Both the position numbers and the translations under genes were made by a program. Shown one piece after another: positions 35,433 through 44,434 of a stretch of DNA of 64,000 nucleotides. The stretch is taken from the NCBI RefSeq assembly GCF_019049255.1, contig NZ_JAGMUJ010000084.1, forward strand, positions 124,001 through 188,000, given 5' to 3'. Source of the stretch: Streptomyces sp. AC558_RSS880. Lineage in GTDB: Bacteria > Actinomycetota > Actinomycetes > Streptomycetales > Streptomycetaceae. How positions within the stretch are numbered: the stretch's first letter is position 1; each line of letters opens with the position of its first letter. The notes under the pieces were generated by a model. The model saw only the letters and a program-made list of their open reading frames with translations, had not been told where the DNA came from and ran no database searches.

Positions 35433-35477
35433 CCTGACAGGCGTCAGGACCGCCGGCGGTGCCCCGGCCCCTACCTT
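35433..35477 (+). promoter_or_regulatory. Second palindrome plus minus-10, in front of the small secreted protein gene
   Basis: CCTGACAGGCGTCAGG (35433-35448) has 6-base inverted arms and differs from the site at 31587 by a single base. TACCTT (35472-35477) follows after the same 23-base gap. The GTG start lies 36 bases further on. Sequence between the elements is not conserved, so the match points to function rather than recent duplication. Confidence 0.6.
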
Positions 35478-35513
35478 CTGCCCTGTCCGCACGACCAGAC
35501 CGAAGGAGAAACA

Positions 35514-35969
35514 GTGGCGAAGTGGCGGTCTTTGCAGATGCTCGCTGTCGCGTCGGCGGCGGTGGCGACGGTGTTCGCGTCGTCCGGCAGTGCCGGCGCG
35601 ACGGACGGCGCGGGATGTCCCAGTGACGAGGTGATGTGCTACGGCTGGAGCGGGAACTGGAACAAGGACGGAGGGGCCATCAGCTACTTCCGTGGCAACG
35701 TCTGGGACCTCAACGGCCACCGGTACGCCGGCAGCGGCACCGGCTCGGGCGAGGTCATCGGCAACAACAACGGGTCCCTGTTCGTGAACGCGCTGGACCG
35801 GACCCGCACGATCTACTACAACCCGTCCGTCGGCGGTGCCCGCCCCTCGGGTTACAGCGTCACGTACGGCTTCGGCGTGCGTACCTGCAACAACCACACG
35901 GGCAGCACCGACTGGGGTGTTCTGCCCTGGTACATCTGCAACAACGCCCGGGCCCACTTCAGCAACTGA
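35514..35969 (+). CDS. Small secreted protein (peptidase inhibitor I36-like)
   Basis: A 151-residue exported protein. A signal peptide ends near GSAGATDG; the mature part has four cysteines (GCPSDEVMCYG, then RTCNNHTG and YICNNARAHF) and many Gly/Asn/Tyr residues, in the style of the gamma-crystallin-like peptidase inhibitor family I36. GTG 35514 follows GAAGGAG. It is probably a disulfide-bonded extracellular inhibitor or wall protein; the family call is tentative. Confidence 0.65.
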   Translation: MAKWRSLQMLAVASAAVATVFASSGSAGATDGAGCPSDEVMCYGWSGNWNKDGGAISYFRGNVWDLNGHRYAGSGTGSGEVIGNNNGSLFVNALDRTRTIYYNPSVGGARPSGYSVTYGFGVRTCNNHTGSTDWGVLPWYICNNARAHFSN

Positions 35970-36060
35970 GCGGGGTGCGGTGGGCCCCCGGGCACCGCGC
36001 GCGCCGCGGCCCGGGCGCCCGCCGCACGTCCGGCGCCCCCACCGAAGGAGGACCAGGCCG

Positions 36061-37029
36061 ATGGGCGACACAGGGCGATCGACACGAAGGACCGCCGCGT
36101 CGTGGGCGACGCTGTGCGGTCTGCTCCCTCTGCTGACCGTGCTCGGCTGCTCCGCGCAAGGCGCGGACGAGCCGTCGCGCGACGGGCTCCCGCCCGTCAC
36201 CGTGACCGAACTGCACGACCCCGCCGACATCCGGCAGCCGCTCAACGAGTACATCCTGACGGAGCGCCAGTCGCAGCTGATGCTCGCGGCCGAACAGCGG
36301 CTGCGCGCCGACTGCGCGCGGCGCTTCGGCCTGGACTGGGAACCGCCGCCGGTGAACCTGGACGTGCCGGACACCTTCCGCTACGGCGCCGACGCCTACG
36401 TCCACTACGACGAGGCCGCCGCGCGCCGGCACGGCTACCATCCGGCGCCGGCGGACGCCGACGGGTCCACGGCCGCGGCCGCCGGCGGGTCCGCGGACGG
36501 CGCCGCGACGGCGGACGAGGACGGGACCGGATCCCGTATGTCGCCGCAGCTGCGCACCGTGCTCACCGGCCGGGGCTCCGGCACCGTCGCCGGGCGGAAG
36601 GTGCCCGCCGGCGGGTGCGTGGAGGAGGCGCGCCGCGCCCTGCGCGAGCACAGCGATCCGCGCTGGGACGAGAACTATCCCAACGGCCTCGCCGTCAACC
36701 TCCAGGGGGAGATCGACGAGGACCCGCGGGTGGTCCGGGTGCGGGCCGAGTGGAGCGCCTGCATGGGGCGGGCGGGATTCGACTACGGCAGTCCCCGGGA
36801 CGCCTGGGCGGACCCCCGCTGGGAGACCGCGACCGCCTCGGCGGAGGAGAAGGCGGTGGCGGTCGCGGAGGTGCGGTGCGGACGGCAGACCCGCCTCGCC
36901 GAGACCCTGGCCGCGGTCGAACGCGCCTACCAGGAAGGCGTCGTGGACGACAAGAGCCAGGAACTGGCGGAGTACGCCCGGAGCAAGGAGGCCGTCATGC
37001 GGCGGGTCGCCGAACTCCTCGGCGAGTGA
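36061..37029 (+). CDS. Hypothetical lipoprotein, first gene of an ABC transporter operon
   Basis: A 322-residue protein with a signal peptide ending in lipobox TVLGC (Cys near residue 30). The mature part is charged, with a low-complexity A/G/D-rich insert around residues 130-155 and paired cysteines in ADCARRFGL, GGCVEEARRAL, SACMGRAGFDY and EVRCGRQTR. No catalytic motif is recognised. AAGGAGG precedes ATG 36061. It is encoded 27 bases before an adaptor/ABC transporter set and may be its external substrate-binding or accessory subunit. Confidence 0.75.
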   Translation: MGDTGRSTRRTAASWATLCGLLPLLTVLGCSAQGADEPSRDGLPPVTVTELHDPADIRQPLNEYILTERQSQLMLAAEQRLRADCARRFGLDWEPPPVNLDVPDTFRYGADAYVHYDEAAARRHGYHPAPADADGSTAAAAGGSADGAATADEDGTGSRMSPQLRTVLTGRGSGTVAGRKVPAGGCVEEARRALREHSDPRWDENYPNGLAVNLQGEIDEDPRVVRVRAEWSACMGRAGFDYGSPRDAWADPRWETATASAEEKAVAVAEVRCGRQTRLAETLAAVERAYQEGVVDDKSQELAEYARSKEAVMRRVAELLGE

Positions 37030-37056
37030 CGCCGGTTGTCGAAAGGAGTGATGAGC

Positions 37057-38388
37057 GTGCCGAAGAACACGCTGCGCGGCAGGCGCCGCACCCTGACGGG
37101 CGGCACGGTCGCCGCGGCGGCCCTGCTGGCCGGCGGCTTCGTCGCGGGTTCCGCGATCCGCTCGCCCCAGCAGGTGGCCGCGGACGCGGCGGGCCCCGGG
37201 CCCAGCACCCTGACCACGGCCGTCGAGCGGCGTGTGCTGCGGTCCACCGTCCTGCTGCGCGGCGACGTCACCGCCTCGCGCACGGTCGACGTCACGCCCT
37301 CGACCGAGGAGGCGCAGGCCGTGGTCACCGCCGTCCGGGCCGGGGCGGGGCAGGAGATCCGCCCGGGCAAGGTGATCCTGGAGGTCTCGGGCCGCCCGCT
37401 GTTCGCCCTGCCGGGCGCCAAGCCGGCCTACCGCGACCTCAGGCCGGGCGCCGAGGGCGACGACGTGGCCCAGTTGCAGACCGCGTTGAAGCGACTCGGG
37501 CACGACCCGGGCGCGTTCGACGGCCGGTTCGGCACGGGCACCAAGAACGCCCTGCGCTCCCTGTACGAGGCCCTCGGGTACGACGTGCCCACCGCCGGTG
37601 ACCAGCAGGCCCTGACCGGTGCCCAGGACCGGGTCGCCGAGGCCGAGGACGCGCTGGCCGCCGCCCGGGAGAGCGGTGACCGGCAGGGGCAGGGCGTCGA
37701 GCGCGCCGTCGAGCGACTGGAACGGGCCCGGAGGGACCTCGCCGCGCTGCGCGCCAGGAGCGGCCCGATGCTCCCCGCCGCCGAGTTCGTGTTCCTGCCG
37801 GCGTTCCCCGCGCGGGTGGCCGCCACCCGCGCGACGGTCGGGGCTCCGGTCAAGGCGCCGCTGGTGACCCTGTCGTCGGGCCGTCTGGAGATCACCGGGG
37901 GCCTCAACCCCGGGCAGCGCGACCTGGTGCACGAGGGCCAGCCGGTGCGCATCCTCTCGGAGACCACGGGGGTGTCCGCCGAGGGGACGGTCGCTTCCGT
38001 GGGCGCGCTCGTCCAGGACCCGGAGACGGGGGCGTCGAGCCATCCACTGACCGTGCGGCCGAAGGGTGCGCTGGACGCCCGGCTGGCGGGGACGAACGTG
38101 CGGCTGACGATCGAGACCGCGGCCAGCTCCGGCGAGGTGCTCGTGGTGCCGGTCTCGGCCCTGTTCGCCGCGCCGGACGGCACCACCAACGTCGTACGGT
38201 CGCTGCCCTCCGGCGAGGAGCGGACCGTCGCGGTGCGGGCGGGGATGTCGGCCGACGGGATGGTCGCCGTGACTCCGGAGCGCGGCGGATCGCTGCGGGA
38301 CGGCGAGCGGGTGGTGATCTCCCGGCCGGAGGACGAGTCGCTGACGTCCGCCGGCGGCCGGGGCGCGTCGCGGGGTGAGGGCTCATGA
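37057..38388 (+). CDS. Peptidoglycan-binding-domain membrane-fusion (HlyD/MacA-like) adaptor
   Basis: A 443-residue protein with one N-terminal membrane anchor (TVAAAALLAGGFVAG). A PG_binding_1 module lies at about 128-175 (GAEGDDVAQLQTALKRLGHDPGAFDGRFG), then a short coiled coil (residues about 190-230) and beta-barrel/lipoyl-like parts (VGAPVKAPLVTLSSGRLEI). GTG 37057 is preferred because AAGGAG is eight bases upstream; TTG 37036 and ATG 37051 are less well placed. Its stop overlaps the ATPase start. It likely links the MacB-like ABC pump to the cell wall or presents substrate to it. Confidence 0.82.
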   Translation: MPKNTLRGRRRTLTGGTVAAAALLAGGFVAGSAIRSPQQVAADAAGPGPSTLTTAVERRVLRSTVLLRGDVTASRTVDVTPSTEEAQAVVTAVRAGAGQEIRPGKVILEVSGRPLFALPGAKPAYRDLRPGAEGDDVAQLQTALKRLGHDPGAFDGRFGTGTKNALRSLYEALGYDVPTAGDQQALTGAQDRVAEAEDALAAARESGDRQGQGVERAVERLERARRDLAALRARSGPMLPAAEFVFLPAFPARVAATRATVGAPVKAPLVTLSSGRLEITGGLNPGQRDLVHEGQPVRILSETTGVSAEGTVASVGALVQDPETGASSHPLTVRPKGALDARLAGTNVRLTIETAASSGEVLVVPVSALFAAPDGTTNVVRSLPSGEERTVAVRAGMSADGMVAVTPERGGSLRDGERVVISRPEDESLTSAGGRGASRGEGS

Positions 38389-39092
38389 CCTCCCCCGCGC
38401 CGCCCGTCGTCGACCTCGCGGAACTGGAACTCGTCTATCCGGTGGAGCCGCCGGTCACCGCGGTCCGCTCCTGCGACCTCACGGTGCGCGGCGGGGAGTA
38501 CGTCGCCGTCGTCGGCGCGTCCGGTTCCGGCAAGTCCTCGCTGCTCAACGTCATCGGCCTGCTGGACCGGCCCACCTCGGGCCGGTACCGGCTCGACGGG
38601 ATCGACACGACCGGGCTGTCCGACGCCGAGCGCACCGAACTGCGCGCCCGCCGCGTCGGGTTCGTCTTCCAGGCCTTCCACCTCCTGCCGTACCGCACCG
38701 CGGCCGAGAACGTCATGCTGGGCCTGATGTACGGAGGCGTTCCGCGCCGCCGTCGCGCCGCGCTGGCGGCGCGGGCCCTGGAGCGGGTCGGCATGGGTCA
38801 CCGGCTGCACGCCGAGCCCACCACCCTCTCCGGCGGAGAACGCCAGCGCGTGGCCATCGCCCGCGCCCTGGCCGTGCGGCCGTCGCTCCTGCTGTGCGAC
38901 GAGCCCACGGGCAACCTGGACTCCGCCACCGCCCGCACCGTGCTCGACCTCATCGCCGAACTGCACGGGGAGGGGGTCACCGTCGTGGTGATCACGCACG
39001 ACGCCTCGGTGGCCGCCGGCGCGGGCCGGGTCGTCCGGATGAGAGACGGAGTCCTCACCGAGGACCGCACCACGAGGATGCCGGCCACATGA
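38385..39092 (+). CDS. ABC transporter ATP-binding protein (MacB/LolD-like)
   Basis: A 235-residue ATPase with Walker A GASGSGKSS near residue 45, Q-loop FVFQAFHLLPY, signature LSGGERQRVAIARA, Walker B LLLCDEPTGNLD and switch His in VVVITHDA. The start overlaps the adaptor stop and its stop overlaps the permease start, so the three subunits are translationally coupled. It energises export or envelope remodelling through the MacB-type permease. Confidence 0.92.
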   Translation: MTSPAPPVVDLAELELVYPVEPPVTAVRSCDLTVRGGEYVAVVGASGSGKSSLLNVIGLLDRPTSGRYRLDGIDTTGLSDAERTELRARRVGFVFQAFHLLPYRTAAENVMLGLMYGGVPRRRRAALAARALERVGMGHRLHAEPTTLSGGERQRVAIARALAVRPSLLLCDEPTGNLDSATARTVLDLIAELHGEGVTVVVITHDASVAAGAGRVVRMRDGVLTEDRTTRMPAT

Positions 39093-40357
39093 CACGATCC
39101 CCCTCCCCCTCCCCCGGCCGTGCCGCCGCGGCCGGCCCCACGGCGCACCTGTCCGTCCGGGACCTGCTCGGCGAGGCACTGGCGGGGGTGTTGCAGCGGC
39201 CCGTCCGCACGATGCTCACGATGGTCGGCGTCGTGCTCGGCGTCGGCACCGTGGTGGCCGTCCTGGGCATGACCGCGAGTGCCTCCGGGCAGATCTCGGG
39301 GCGGTTCACCGCGCTCACCGCGACCGAGGTGACGGTGCGTCCGTCAGCCGGTGCCCAGGACGCGGCCGGGAGCCCGGACGGCTCGCCGTTCCCGGCGGAC
39401 GCCGACGCCAGGGCCGCCCGGATCGAGGGGGTGCGCAGCGCCGGGACGTACTACGCCCTCGCCTCCGCGCGGGTCGGGGACATCACCGGCGTGCCGCTGC
39501 CCGGCGCGTCCGCGCAGCGGCTGCCCGTCATCGCCGCCTCCGCCGGAACGCTTCCCGCGCTGCGCGCCACCCTGCACGGCGGGCGACTCTTCGACTCCGT
39601 CCTGGACGACCGGGCCGAACCGGTGGCCGTCCTCGGCTCCGGCGCCGCGCGGCGCCTGGGCGTCAGCCGGCTCGACCGGCGGCCGGTGATCTTCATCGGC
39701 GGGACGCCGTTCACCGTCATCGGCATCGTCGGCGACGTCGAGCGCAAGGCGGAGGTGCTGTCCTCCGTGGTCGTGCCGCGCGGCACCGCGCACCGGATGT
39801 GGGGGCCGCCCGGCAAACGGGACCAGCCCGCCCGGATGATCGTCGACACGGAGCTGGGGGCCGCCGCCGACGTCGCCGCACAGCTCCCGCTCGCCCTGCG
39901 GCCGGACCGGCCGGACGTACTGCAGGCCGTGGCGCCGCCCGATCCGCGCACCCTGAGGAACGACGTGAGCACCGACCTGGACGGTCTGTTCCTCCTCCTG
40001 TCGGGGGTCAGCCTGGCCATCGGGACGGTCGGTATCGCCAACACCACGCTCATCGCCGTCCTGGAGCGCACCGGGGAGATCGGGCTGCGCCGGGCACTGG
40101 GCGCGCGCCGGCGGCACGTGGTGGCGCAGTTCCTCACCGAGAGCGCGCTGATCGGCGGTGTCGGCGGCCTGGTCGGCGCCGCGGCCGGCGTCGTCGCGGT
40201 GGTGGCGGTCGCCGTCGTCCAGCGGTGGACGCCGGTGCTGCCGTTGACCGTCGCCGTCCTGGCTCCCGTGATCGGGCTGGCGACCGGTCTCGTCGCGGGC
40301 GCCTATCCGGCGCTCCGCGCGGCGCGCATCGAGCCGGTCGACGCGTTCCGCCACTGA
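39089..40357 (+). CDS. MacB-type ABC transporter permease
   Basis: A 422-residue protein with one membrane helix near residue 50 (TMVGVVLGVGTVVAVLGM), a large outer domain, then three C-terminal helices with the FtsX-like motif ERTGEIGLRRALGARRRHV. This is the standard MacB/FtsX layout, which moves substrates by mechanotransmission rather than through a channel. It closes the operon that begins at 36061; a hairpin follows five bases after its stop. Confidence 0.9.
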   Translation: MTRSPSPSPGRAAAAGPTAHLSVRDLLGEALAGVLQRPVRTMLTMVGVVLGVGTVVAVLGMTASASGQISGRFTALTATEVTVRPSAGAQDAAGSPDGSPFPADADARAARIEGVRSAGTYYALASARVGDITGVPLPGASAQRLPVIAASAGTLPALRATLHGGRLFDSVLDDRAEPVAVLGSGAARRLGVSRLDRRPVIFIGGTPFTVIGIVGDVERKAEVLSSVVVPRGTAHRMWGPPGKRDQPARMIVDTELGAAADVAAQLPLALRPDRPDVLQAVAPPDPRTLRNDVSTDLDGLFLLLSGVSLAIGTVGIANTTLIAVLERTGEIGLRRALGARRRHVVAQFLTESALIGGVGGLVGAAAGVVAVVAVAVVQRWTPVLPLTVAVLAPVIGLATGLVAGAYPALRAARIEPVDAFRH

Positions 40358-40361
40358 GCCG

Positions 40362-40380
40362 CCACGCGACGGTCGCGTGG
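40362..40380 (+). terminator. Hairpin terminator of the ABC transporter operon
   Basis: CCACGCGAC and GTCGCGTGG are perfect 9-base arms around a single G, five bases after the permease stop. There is no U-tract, which is usual for Streptomyces terminators. Confidence 0.6.
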
Positions 40381-40654
40381 GGAGGAGAACCGGGTGGAGC
40401 ACCGGCAGGAAGCACCGGGCTCCGCCTGTGGAGCGGCACTCCGGGGAGTTCTCGGCCCTGTTGGCGAGGGCTTCGGCTTCCGGGGCTCGTGGGCGGCTCG
40501 CCCGGGGACCGGTACCCCCTTGTACGACGGCGCCACGACGTCCCCTCCCGACGGCCCGCCACCCGCGGGGTCGTCTCAGCCCCTGGGCACGCCGGCCAGG
40601 CCGACAACGCCCACGTGGTGCTTCGCATCAAGGTGATGGCCGGCGCCAAAAGTC

Positions 40655-40684
40655 TTGACAACGATGTCAAATGCGTGATCTAGT
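40655..40684 (+). promoter_or_regulatory. LacI-type operator overlapping a minus-35 box, upstream of the GH92 gene
   Basis: TTGACAACGATGTCAA (40655-40670) is a 16-base dyad with a central CG, the form of LacI-family operators. Its first six bases are a consensus minus-35 TTGACA; TCTAGT at 40679-40684, 18 bases downstream, can serve as minus-10. The mannosidase start is 218 bases further on. A repressor here would block polymerase. No LacI-family gene is in the window. Confidence 0.55.
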
Positions 40685-40901
40685 CCGCTTCCGTCCAGCC
40701 GAGTGCCGCTGATCGCGCCGCAAAGGGAGACTCACCGCGATGACCCGCACACTGCCGCCTTCTCGTGCGTGAACCCAAGCAGACGCACGAGCGCCGGGCC
40801 CTCCCGGACCGGCGCTCCATCGTGCCCACTCCGTCCGCCGCTCGGAGATCACCTCTCATGTCGCGCAGCACATGACGGGTGAGGAACAGGAGACCACTTC
40901 C

Positions 40902-43900
40902 ATGCACAGACCCCTCCGCCGGTTGCGTCACCGCGCATCGGCAGTCCTCGCCGCCCTGCTCGTCGCCGGCGGCGCCCTGGGCCCGGCACCGGCCGTCGCC
41001 CAGGCCCCCGCGGCCGCTGACCGTCTCACCTCCCTGGTCAACCCGTTCATCGGCACACAGAACTTCGGCAACACCTTCCCCGGCGCGAGTGCCCCCTTCG
41101 GCATGGTCCAGGTCAGTCCGGACACCGGCGGCCAGGGGGGCTACGACTACCAGCAGGACAAGATCCACGGGTTCAGCCAGACCCACCTCTCCGGCGTCGG
41201 CTGCTCCGTCATGGGCGAGCTGCCGCTCATGCCGACGACCGGAGCCGTCGACAACGTCGACCCCGACGCCTACCGCTCGGCCTACTCGCACGACGACGAG
41301 GACGCCGAACCCGGCTACTACCGCGTCGGGTTGAAGACGTACGACATCGACGCCGAGCTGACCGCCACACCCCGCACGGGATGGCAGCGCTACACCTTCC
41401 CCGCCACCGACCGTGCCAACGTCCTGTTCAACACGGGCAAGGCCAACCAGAGGGTGTACAACTCGGAGGTCCACGTCGTCGGCGACCGGACGGTCGAGGG
41501 CCGTGTCGAGGCGGGCAACTTCTGCGCGGGCAAGGACCGGCACACCGTCTACTTCACGGCGACCTTCGACAGGCCGTTCGCCTCGCACGGCACCTGGCGC
41601 GGTAGCACCCCCACCCCCGGTGAGCGGGACGCGGCCGGCGAGGGCGGGAACGGTGCCTGGGTGACCTTCGACGCCGGCACCGACCGTGACGTCGTCGTCA
41701 AGGTGGGGCTCTCCTACACGGGCGTCGAGGGTGCCCGGAAGAACCTGAAGGCGGAGACGGACGACTCGTACGACTTCGACGCCACCCGCGCGGCGCTGCA
41801 GGCGACCTGGGAGCGGCAGCTCGCCGCCGTGAAGATCGACGGTGGGTCGGCCGAGCGGCAGCGCGCGTTCTACACGGCCCTCTACCACGCGCAACTGCAC
41901 CCGAACCTCGCCGGCGACGTCGACGGGCGGTACGCGGGCTTCGACGGGAAGACCCGTACCGTGTCCGGGTTCACGCCCTACCAGAACCTGTCGCTGTGGG
42001 ACACCCACCGGCCGCAGAACCAACTGCTCCAGATGCTGGAGCCGAAGGTCGCCCGCGATGTCGCGCTGTCCGTCGTCGCGATCGGACGGGACGGCGGCTG
42101 GCTGCCGCGCTGGTCCCTCGCCAACAGCGAGACCAACATCATGACCGGCGACCCGGTGACTCCGTTCCTCGTCGAGGCGTGGTCCAAGGGCCTGCTCGCG
42201 GGCCACGAGGAGGAGGCGTACGCGCTCCTCAGGAAGAACGCCCTGAGTACGCCGCCGGACGACTCCCCCTACAACGGCCGTGCGGGGGTCGCCGCCTACC
42301 AGGAGCGCGGCTACATACCCAGCGGGCTGGAGCCGGGGAAGGACTGTCCGGACAAGGGCGGCGACAACGACTGCCGTCATCCCGCTTCGGCGACCCTGGA
42401 GTACGCGGCGGCGGACGCCTCGCTGGCCCTCATGGCCAAGGGACTGGGGCACACCGCGGACGCCCGGATGTTCGCGGCGCGCGGCCAGTGGTACCGGAAC
42501 CTGTGGGACTCCTCCATCAAGCAGTTCCGGCCGCGCACGACCGACGGCACCTGGCTGACGCCCTACGACCCCGTCGAAGCGGGCCACCAGTTCCATGAGG
42601 GCGGCGCCTACCAGTACCAGTGGCTGGTGCCCCAGGACCCGGCCGGGCTCGTGTCGCTGATGGGCGGCAAGCGGGAGACCGAGAAGCGGCTCGACGCCTT
42701 CTTCGCCTACGACAAGCTCCTCGCGGACCCCGCCAGAACCGCTCGCGAGGACTGGATCTCGGCACCGTACGACTACTACGGGAAGCCGACCTACAACCCG
42801 AACAACGAGCCCGATCTGCACTCCCCCTACATGTACTTGTGGGCCGGCGCGCCCGCCAAGACCGCCACCGTGGTCCGCGCCGCGATGACGCTCTTCACGG
42901 ACGGGCCCGACGGCATGACCGGCAACGACGACCTGGGCACCATGTCGGCCTGGTACGTCTTCTCCTCCCTGGGCCTGTACCCGACGACGAACGGTGGCGA
43001 CTTCCTCGCCGTCTCCAGCCCGCAGTTCCCGTCGGCGGTCATTCGCATCGGCGCCTACGGGAACGAGCAGGGCGGCACTCTGACGGTCAGGGCACCGGGT
43101 ACGAGCGACGCCCGACGCTATGTGAAGCGGGCCGAGTTCGGCGGGAAGAAGCTGCGTGCCACCTGGCTGGACTGGGACGCGGTCGCCAAGGGCGGGAAAC
43201 TCGCCTTCGAGATGGCCGACAAGCCGTCGGCATGGGGCACGGGCAAGGGCGCGGAGCCGCCGTCCGTGAACCGCGCGTCGGCCGATTCCCGCCGGCACCT
43301 CGACGCGTCACTGCGCACCGGCTCCGACGTCCTGCCGACGGCCGACAGCGCACAGAACGTCCGTCTGGAGCTGGACGTGCTGGGCCAGTCCCCCGGCACG
43401 CTCCGGGTGGGCGTCGGCGCGAAGGCTCCCAGTGGCTGGACCGTGAAGACCCCCGAGCCCTTCTCGCTCGCCTCCCACCGGCTTCCGGTCCAGCGGACCG
43501 CGGCGGTGGACGTGAGCGTGCCGGCCGGAACCGCGCCGGGTTCGTACACCGTGCGGATCACGGCGGCCGCGAACGGCGTGAAGAGCGTGGAACGGACCGC
43601 GACCATCGAGGTGCGCGCCGCCGCCCGCTGCGCGGCGGACGCCGAGGGGCAGTGTGCCGTGGACCTCGGCAAGGAGGTGAACCACGACGGTACCGCGACC
43701 GTCGCCGCCTCCGGCGAGGGCGACTTCGACGGAGGGGGATGGAGCTACGACGGTGACCTGCTGCCCGCGGCCGGTCCGGTCGTCTGGGACGGCGTGACCT
43801 ACGACGCCCCCGATCCGTCCGGGACGGCCCCGAACTTCGTCGAGGCCCGCGGTCAGGCGATGCTGCTCCCGGCCGGGTCGTACAGCAAGCTGCGCCTGGT

Positions 43901-44186
43901 CGCGGCGGCCCACCACGGCCCGGTGACGACCGTGCTCACCGTCCGCTACACCGACGGAACCACCGCCGAGGTGCCGGTCACCGTGGGCGACTGGGCGGGG
44001 GCGGCACCGCAGGGCGGCTCCGTCGCACTGGAGATGCCGCACCGGATCAAGCGCGGGCAGGGCGTGGACGGCCCGCCGGTACGTCTGTTCGGTTCCTCCG
44101 CGGACCTCGACGCGTCGAAGACGGTGCGCTCCGTCGGCCTGCGGAACGATCCGCGGGTGCAGGTCTACGCGATCACCCTCGGGTAG
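40902..44186 (+). CDS. Secreted GH92 family alpha-mannosidase with C-terminal accessory domains
   Basis: A 1094-residue exported enzyme. The signal peptide ends near AVAQAPAAA; ATG 40902 (AGGAG nine bases upstream) gives a normal signal, whereas ATG 40872 would lengthen it. The GH92 domain opens VNPFIGTQNFGNTFPGA and contains WDTHRPQNQLL and the diagnostic GNDDLGTMSAWYVFSSLGLYP region. A NEW3-like beta domain (about 800-900) and a further beta-sandwich follow. GH92 enzymes are calcium-dependent exo-alpha-mannosidases. It is probably used to degrade fungal or plant mannans or glycoproteins. Confidence 0.9.
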   Translation: MHRPLRRLRHRASAVLAALLVAGGALGPAPAVAQAPAAADRLTSLVNPFIGTQNFGNTFPGASAPFGMVQVSPDTGGQGGYDYQQDKIHGFSQTHLSGVGCSVMGELPLMPTTGAVDNVDPDAYRSAYSHDDEDAEPGYYRVGLKTYDIDAELTATPRTGWQRYTFPATDRANVLFNTGKANQRVYNSEVHVVGDRTVEGRVEAGNFCAGKDRHTVYFTATFDRPFASHGTWRGSTPTPGERDAAGEGGNGAWVTFDAGTDRDVVVKVGLSYTGVEGARKNLKAETDDSYDFDATRAALQATWERQLAAVKIDGGSAERQRAFYTALYHAQLHPNLAGDVDGRYAGFDGKTRTVSGFTPYQNLSLWDTHRPQNQLLQMLEPKVARDVALSVVAIGRDGGWLPRWSLANSETNIMTGDPVTPFLVEAWSKGLLAGHEEEAYALLRKNALSTPPDDSPYNGRAGVAAYQERGYIPSGLEPGKDCPDKGGDNDCRHPASATLEYAAADASLALMAKGLGHTADARMFAARGQWYRNLWDSSIKQFRPRTTDGTWLTPYDPVEAGHQFHEGGAYQYQWLVPQDPAGLVSLMGGKRETEKRLDAFFAYDKLLADPARTAREDWISAPYDYYGKPTYNPNNEPDLHSPYMYLWAGAPAKTATVVRAAMTLFTDGPDGMTGNDDLGTMSAWYVFSSLGLYPTTNGGDFLAVSSPQFPSAVIRIGAYGNEQGGTLTVRAPGTSDARRYVKRAEFGGKKLRATWLDWDAVAKGGKLAFEMADKPSAWGTGKGAEPPSVNRASADSRRHLDASLRTGSDVLPTADSAQNVRLELDVLGQSPGTLRVGVGAKAPSGWTVKTPEPFSLASHRLPVQRTAAVDVSVPAGTAPGSYTVRITAAANGVKSVERTATIEVRAAARCAADAEGQCAVDLGKEVNHDGTATVAASGEGDFDGGGWSYDGDLLPAAGPVVWDGVTYDAPDPSGTAPNFVEARGQAMLLPAGSYSKLRLVAAAHHGPVTTVLTVRYTDGTTAEVPVTVGDWAGAAPQGGSVALEMPHRIKRGQGVDGPPVRLFGSSADLDASKTVRSVGLRNDPRVQVYAITLG

Positions 44187-44235
44187 GACTCCGTCCGTTC
44201 GCCGGCCCCCCGCCTCTCGACCGGGAGGCCGCTCG

Positions 44236-44268
44236 GTGGCGGCGTGACCGTGACGGTCACGCCGCCAC
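44236..44268 (+). terminator. Perfect 16-base-arm terminator after the GH92 gene
   Basis: GTGGCGGCGTGACCGT and ACGGTCACGCCGCCAC pair perfectly around a single G, 49 bases after the mannosidase stop. It is among the strongest simple hairpins noticed in the window. Confidence 0.8.
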
Positions 44269-44434
44269 CCGCGTACGGGCCGCCACGCACCGGCGCCGCC
44301 CCGGGGCGCTCCCTCGTTCCACGGTTCAGCCGACGGACGCACAGGCGGGCCTGGCCGGCAGGGTGTGCGGGCCGGGAAGGGAGTTCCGCCGTACAACCTC
44401 CGGACGGTTCGGGAGTCCGACTTACCGGGGTGTC

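Larger units (their letters stand above)
40358..40901. other. Intergenic region between ABC operon and GH92 gene
   Basis: About 540 bases. It contains the terminator at 40362-40380 and the operator/promoter at 40655-40684, described separately. The part between them has no convincing gene; small open frames on both strands are low complexity. Confidence 0.55.
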
